From NCBI GenBank assembly GCA_934444365.1, contig CAKSCM010000003.1, forward strand, positions 131,524-195,523: a stretch of DNA of 64,000 nucleotides. Reading direction: 5' to 3'. Positions within the stretch are counted from its first letter, which is position 1. The number at the start of each line of letters is the position of its first letter. The notes beneath the pieces were generated by a model, which did no database searches, was not told the DNA's origin, and saw only the letters and a program-made list of their open reading frames with translations. The position numbers were made by a program, and so were the translations under genes. Positions 61,051-64,000 of this stretch are shown in pieces. This DNA is from an uncultured Eubacteriales bacterium (GTDB lineage: Bacteria > Bacillota > Clostridia > Oscillospirales > Acutalibacteraceae).

Positions 61051-61341
61051 AGTGCGTTCCTCCTTTGCACTCTCATTATAACGCGGGAAACGGCGTTGCC
61101 TCAAGCAACGCAAATTAACATCGCCAACTTTTACATTCTTATAAAAAACTCTACCATGCTTTTTTGAGTTTTTTACCGCCCGGCCAAAAAGACTTTACGA
61201 CAGAACCGCATCGTAATGACCTCAATCCTCGTTACGTCGCCGGTGCAGTGAAGCTAATGGTACAGGTTCACGGTTTGAGAACAGGGAGCTCCGCCTCTTT
61301 GATAGCATCGTTTTTTGTAAAAACCGGCTTTGCCGTTTGAT
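61051..61341. other. Gene-free 291-bp gap
   Basis: I see no supportable gene, tRNA or promoter. A 46-codon open stretch ending at 61341 (…ACGTCGCCGGTGCAGTGAAG…) has no start site or family resemblance. A small CGGC-ttt-GCCG hairpin near 61323-61333 is the only structure. Confidence 0.5.
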
Positions 61342-61764
61342 TCAATGAGCGAATTTAACTATAATCCTTGCGATCTCAACGGTTACGATCTTGAGCGTTA
61401 CACCGCCCGACATTATGTAAAACCAGATCTGCTTTGAGTACTGTGAGCTTGAAATAGGAACCGCAATTGCTGCAACAATTATCATCAGCGCGCCTATGCA
61501 TCCTATAATGTTCGGAAAGCTTAAAAGCGGAAAAACTCCCGGGTTACAGCTCCCGTCAATGGTGTGCTGAACGGTCTTGTCGAGTCCGTCCCTTGTCGCG
61601 GCCAAACAGCATATCGCAAGGCCGGAAATCAGCAGAATAAGGCTCATAAGTCCCCAATGTACAATAATTCCGCGCTGTGCAGCGGCGAAGATTATAAAGA
61701 CAATGAGAAGCAGAATCGAAAGGGTGGTGACGGTTGATATTGTGTTGCCGAAATATAACTTCAT
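61342..61764 (-). CDS. Four-TM membrane protein of unknown function
   Basis: 140 residues from ATG 61764, which has GAGGGA about 8 nt upstream. Hydrophobic helices lie at about residues 10-28, 35-52, 78-100 and 108-128. I do not recognise a family. It stands alone between the XRE gene and the KTR gene. Confidence 0.65.
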   Translation of the reverse strand: MKLYFGNTISTVTTLSILLLIVFIIFAAAQRGIIVHWGLMSLILLISGLAICCLAATRDGLDKTVQHTIDGSCNPGVFPLLSFPNIIGCIGALMIIVAAIAVPISSSQYSKQIWFYIMSGGVTLKIVTVEIARIIVKFAH

Positions 61765-61831
61765 TGTATAGTCCCTCTTTTTCATTTTTGTTAAATATAG
61801 GTAACTTGTCTGCAATCAGCCGGACAACAAA

Positions 61832-61873
61832 AAAGACGCATGGCTAACCGGTGGTAATTAGCACTGCGTCTTT
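61832..61873. terminator. Bidirectional hairpin between the KTR gene and the membrane protein gene
   Basis: AAAGACGCA (61832-61840) pairs with TGCGTCTTT (61865-61873), and an inner GCTAA/TTAGC stem continues it. A-run upstream and TTT downstream suit terminator function for the minus-strand KTR gene. Confidence 0.7.
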
Positions 61874-61892
61874 GCGTCGGGCTGAGGTTCGA

Positions 61893-62057
61893 TTATAAAA
61901 TTTTTTTCACTTTGTAATTTCTGGCGTTAATAATGCTTTCGCGCCTGCATTTCGGGCAAAACAGCGGAAAACTAACAAGCACCGTTTTTTGCAGCAGCCG
62001 CAAGCGCGTTTTTGCGCCGCACAAGGGGCACATTACCCATTTTTCTTCACTGTCCAT
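61893..62057 (-). CDS. Cysteine-rich KTR domain protein
   Basis: 54 residues. The sequence contains KWVMCPLCGAKTRLRL and FPLFCPKCRRESIINARN: two CxxC pairs forming a small zinc ribbon, plus the KTR motif that names this short family, common on clostridial mobile elements. The ATG at 62057 has GAGGCG 7 nt upstream and lies 11 bp inside the end of the TetR gene, so it is translationally coupled to it. Function unknown. Confidence 0.85.
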   Translation of the reverse strand: MDSEEKWVMCPLCGAKTRLRLLQKTVLVSFPLFCPKCRRESIINARNYKVKKIL

Positions 62058-62691
62058 GATATTTCGCCTCGGTCGGTTTGGTGATTCGAAAGAAAAGACG
62101 GACGTGCGCGTCCAGCTTTTTTATACATTCCTCTTCCTTTTCGGGCTGTCGGTCGCATATTTCGATAAAGGTAAGTATCGGCGCTACGTACATCATGGCG
62201 AGGGTGTACGGATCATCGCCGCGGATTTCTCCGGCGGCAATAAGGGCTTTAAAAATACCGGCATGGTATTCGGCTATGCGCTCGACATAGCGCTTTGTGT
62301 AAAGCTCGGCGAGCTTTGGCGAATGAAACTGCTCAATGGTCATCATCCGGCGAAAACGGCTTATTGTTTCATTGTGCAGGGAATAAGCAAATATCTGATG
62401 AACCTTTTCTATCAGATCATCCTCGGTGATTTTTGAAAACACCGAAATGTCCATCGACGAATCCTGCACGTGAATGTCGATTTTGCTGGTATCCTTTTCA
62501 TACTGCGCTGCAGTAGCCGATACAATGGCGTCGAAAATCGCCTGCTTGCTCGGATAATGGTTGTACAGCGACGGTGCCTTTATGCCGACGGCATTTGCAA
62601 TCTCGCCGACCGAAACCGCATTGTATCCCTTTACCGAAAACAGCTCAAGTGCCTTTTCGAGAATTTTTTCTCTTGTATCTTCCTGTTTCAT
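62047..62691 (-). CDS. TetR/AcrR family transcriptional regulator
   Basis: 214 residues from ATG 62691 (GAGG upstream). HTH: TREKILEKALELFSVKGYNAVSVGEIANAVGIKAPSLYNHYPSKQAIFDAIV; helical ligand domain follows. Its promoter overlaps a palindromic operator (see 62704-62721), so it likely represses itself and the overlapping KTR gene. No transporter is adjacent. Confidence 0.92.
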   Translation of the reverse strand: MKQEDTREKILEKALELFSVKGYNAVSVGEIANAVGIKAPSLYNHYPSKQAIFDAIVSATAAQYEKDTSKIDIHVQDSSMDISVFSKITEDDLIEKVHQIFAYSLHNETISRFRRMMTIEQFHSPKLAELYTKRYVERIAEYHAGIFKALIAAGEIRGDDPYTLAMMYVAPILTFIEICDRQPEKEEECIKKLDAHVRLFFRITKPTEAKYHGQ

Positions 62692-62703
62692 TATATCCTC
62701 ACT

Positions 62704-62721
62704 AACTAACATTCGTTAGTT
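62704..62721 (-). promoter_or_regulatory. TetR operator palindrome
   Basis: AACTAAC-ATTC-GTTAGTT, 7-bp perfect arms with a 4-nt centre, lying 3 nt downstream of the -10 box and 12 nt before the tetR start; suits autoregulation. Confidence 0.8.
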
Positions 62722-62724
62722 GTA

Positions 62725-62753
62725 ATTATAAAAACACTTCCCCGTTTTGTCAA
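62725..62753 (-). promoter_or_regulatory. Consensus sigma-A promoter of tetR
   Basis: Minus strand TTGACA (62748-62753), 17-nt spacer, TATAAT (62725-62730): a perfect consensus. The rest of the gap to 62956 shows no gene. Confidence 0.92.
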
Positions 62754-62956
62754 TACCCTTAAAGCATTTTTGCCGGGATATTAAAAAAACTTTAAGTGAC
62801 TTCTTCAAGCTTTTTTTTGCGGTGCTCGTTAGCATATCAGGCAAGGTTTTTAAAATTACCGCAATATTCCCGATTACAAAGTATTATGCCGATATAAGAC
62901 AGCATTAACGCTCGGCTTTATTGCGTTCGGTAGTTATTCCTGTGAGATGGTTTGCA

Positions 62957-63259
62957 TTATATTTCGTAATCTATGCAACAGCGCTGTTTTATGTAAGGTC
63001 TTACGTATTTATCGGCAACCGCCGTATGAGCCGGATTAACCGAATAGGCGCTTAAGGCCTCCTTTGATGTAAACGAAGTATTGAGCATCATGTCGGAATT
63101 TGATGAGGGGAGTTTATCTGTAATTACTTTTATTTCGAGCAAGCCTTCGATTTTTCCTTTAAGATCTTCAAGCTCTCTTTTGGCATTAGCGGCAATCTCG
63201 AGCTTATTTTCGCTGCTGAGCTCGTCGGATAATTGCCATATTATAATGTGTTTAATCAT
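62957..63259 (-). CDS. Dabb (stress-responsive alpha/beta barrel) family protein
   Basis: 100 residues from ATG 63259 (GGAG upstream). It starts MIKHIIIWQL, the Dabb first strand, and continues with IEGLLEIKVITDKLP, SDMMLNTSFTSKEALSAYSVNPAHTAVADKYVRPYI, whose AYxxNPxH motif is typical. Small dimeric fold; function unknown. Confidence 0.9.
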   Translation of the reverse strand: MIKHIIIWQLSDELSSENKLEIAANAKRELEDLKGKIEGLLEIKVITDKLPSSNSDMMLNTSFTSKEALSAYSVNPAHTAVADKYVRPYIKQRCCIDYEI

Positions 63260-63399
63260 ATTTTTTCTCCGATAATTAAGATAGCGTGTTGATTTAGTAT
63301 TAATTTTATCACTTATTATAGAAATGTCAAATGTCATAATAGACGAGAAAGTATGTAAAAGGTAACAAAAATGTATTAAAATAGGGATATAAAATGGTA

Positions 63400-63429
63400 T
63401 TGACGACGATGGGAGAGGGGGTGTATAAT
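63400..63429 (+). promoter_or_regulatory. Promoter of the DNRLRE-like gene
   Basis: TTGACG (63400-63405), 18-nt spacer, TATAAT (63424-63429), about 50 nt before the start codon. Confidence 0.75.
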
Positions 63430-63481
63430 GGGAGCAGAATTAAATTTCCAAAACAGAGGAAAACCGAGGAGGAGATTTTTA

Positions 63482-64000
63482 GTGTGTAATCGAAGGAAAA
63501 GTGGAGCGGACGGACACTTTTGCGGCGATGCTCAAAAAGGAAAAGATTCCTCACGGGGCAGAAAGAGAGGCACACAAAAAGTAACCTCATGCGGCGAAGA
63601 GGGGCGATTCGGCCATAATACCGGGAGCAATTTTCCGGATAATACGGGAAAAGTGCGCGACGGCGAAGTTTTGGATGTTTTAAATAGCGATTTTTCTCTT
63701 ACCGGAGCAACCGAGCGCACCGGTGGGGGTGCGAGTGTTTCCTGCAGAGATTTTTCCGTTGGCGGAAAGGATATTTCCGGCGGGAATTTTTCTTTTGACG
63801 TAGCAAATGAATGCGCCGGGGTTGCGGAGATTTCCGATGACTTGGATGCAGATATTTCCGGCGACTTGGGCTTTGACGGCCTGCCAGCATATATACATAG
63901 GCAACGACGATACGTCCAATTCTGTAAAATCGAGGGCGCTGTTCAAGATCGACATAAACGAAAATGCAACCTCAGGAGGACTGGGAAAAGGCGACGAGAT
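63482..64000 (+). pseudogene. DNRLRE-like surface protein, N-terminal part, frameshifted and partial
   Basis: GTG 63482 has GAGGAGGAG upstream with 7-nt spacing. The frame stays open to the window end, but after about codon 135 it becomes arginine-rich with rare codons. From about 63888 the next frame reads YIGNDDTSNSVKSRALFKIDI, which resembles the DNRLRE domain of clostridial surface and RHS-type proteins. The switch occurs in a short AT run (CATATATACATAGG); two more bases there would give PAYIYIGNDD and join the frames. The N-terminal part is Gly/Asp/Ser-rich with repeated DFSxGG/DISGG units and no signal peptide. Either broken, phase-variable, or an assembly error. Confidence 0.55.

Noticed and set aside
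63327..63955. Minus-strand frames over the right end (63327-63590, 63532-63720, 63680-63955)
   Set aside because: They are low-complexity, overlap each other, lack ribosome sites and lie opposite a plus-strand frame with a good promoter and ribosome site.

Overview
The window looks like a chromosomal segment of a spore-forming member of the Clostridia, probably Oscillospirales/Ruminococcaceae-like. The evidence is a hrcA-grpE-dnaK-dnaJ operon under a perfect CIRCE operator, spo0A, spoIVB, the spoIIAA-spoIIAB-sigF operon, sigK, a BofC-domain protein, a type I dockerin protein, Gram-positive style ribosome binding sites and frequent GTG/TTG starts. The affiliation is inferred from gene content only.

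Layout. 1-3.9 kb: end of trpS, then methyltransferases (prmA, a tRNA m6A-type enzyme, rsmI) and a membrane-anchored metallophosphoesterase. 4-11.6 kb: two polar amino acid ABC transporter operons on the minus strand, separated by a PRK06851-type P-loop ATPase. 11.7-19.5 kb: a small unknown gene, pyridoxamine kinase, the heat-shock operon and rmuC. 20.3-24.6 kb: a DeoR regulator / phosphodiesterase / MFS transporter operon divergent from a beta-helix GH28-like protein. 24.9-34 kb: spoIVB, spo0A, an RluA synthase, radC, a LacI regulator, sigK, the BofC-like gene and murC. 33.9-43.8 kb: dockerin protein, lipoprotein, acyltransferase-like membrane protein, SOS-controlled Y-family polymerase, feoAB, a GH10-like protein and a cell-wall amidase. 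43.9-53.1 kb: the TIGR03960/TIGR03936 radical SAM pair, a TrpR-like protein, valS, folC and the spoIIA operon. 53.9-59.7 kb: a LysR regulator, a phosphodiesterase and a three-gene O-acetylation cassette (DUF4358-SGNH fusion, MBOAT, DHHW). 59.8-64 kb: tRNA-Pro, a serine recombinase remnant, an XRE regulator, a TetR/KTR pair, a Dabb protein and a frameshifted DNRLRE-like surface gene that runs off the end.

The most unusual content is non-coding. Two 248-bp copies of a highly structured element (19652-19899 and 53211-53458) differ at one base. Each begins exactly at the end of the U-tract of an intrinsic terminator, and each is followed by ATGA. Architecture and flanks fit an ORF-less HEARO / omega-RNA-like element, the RNA family associated with IsrB/IscB nucleases, but no nuclease gene lies in the window. 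A separate 125-bp nested inverted repeat (53548-53672) and an inverted-repeat module (19960-20250) sit beside the two copies. The two intergenic islands at 19.6-20.3 kb and 53.2-53.9 kb therefore look like accumulation sites for small structured elements between housekeeping and sporulation operons.
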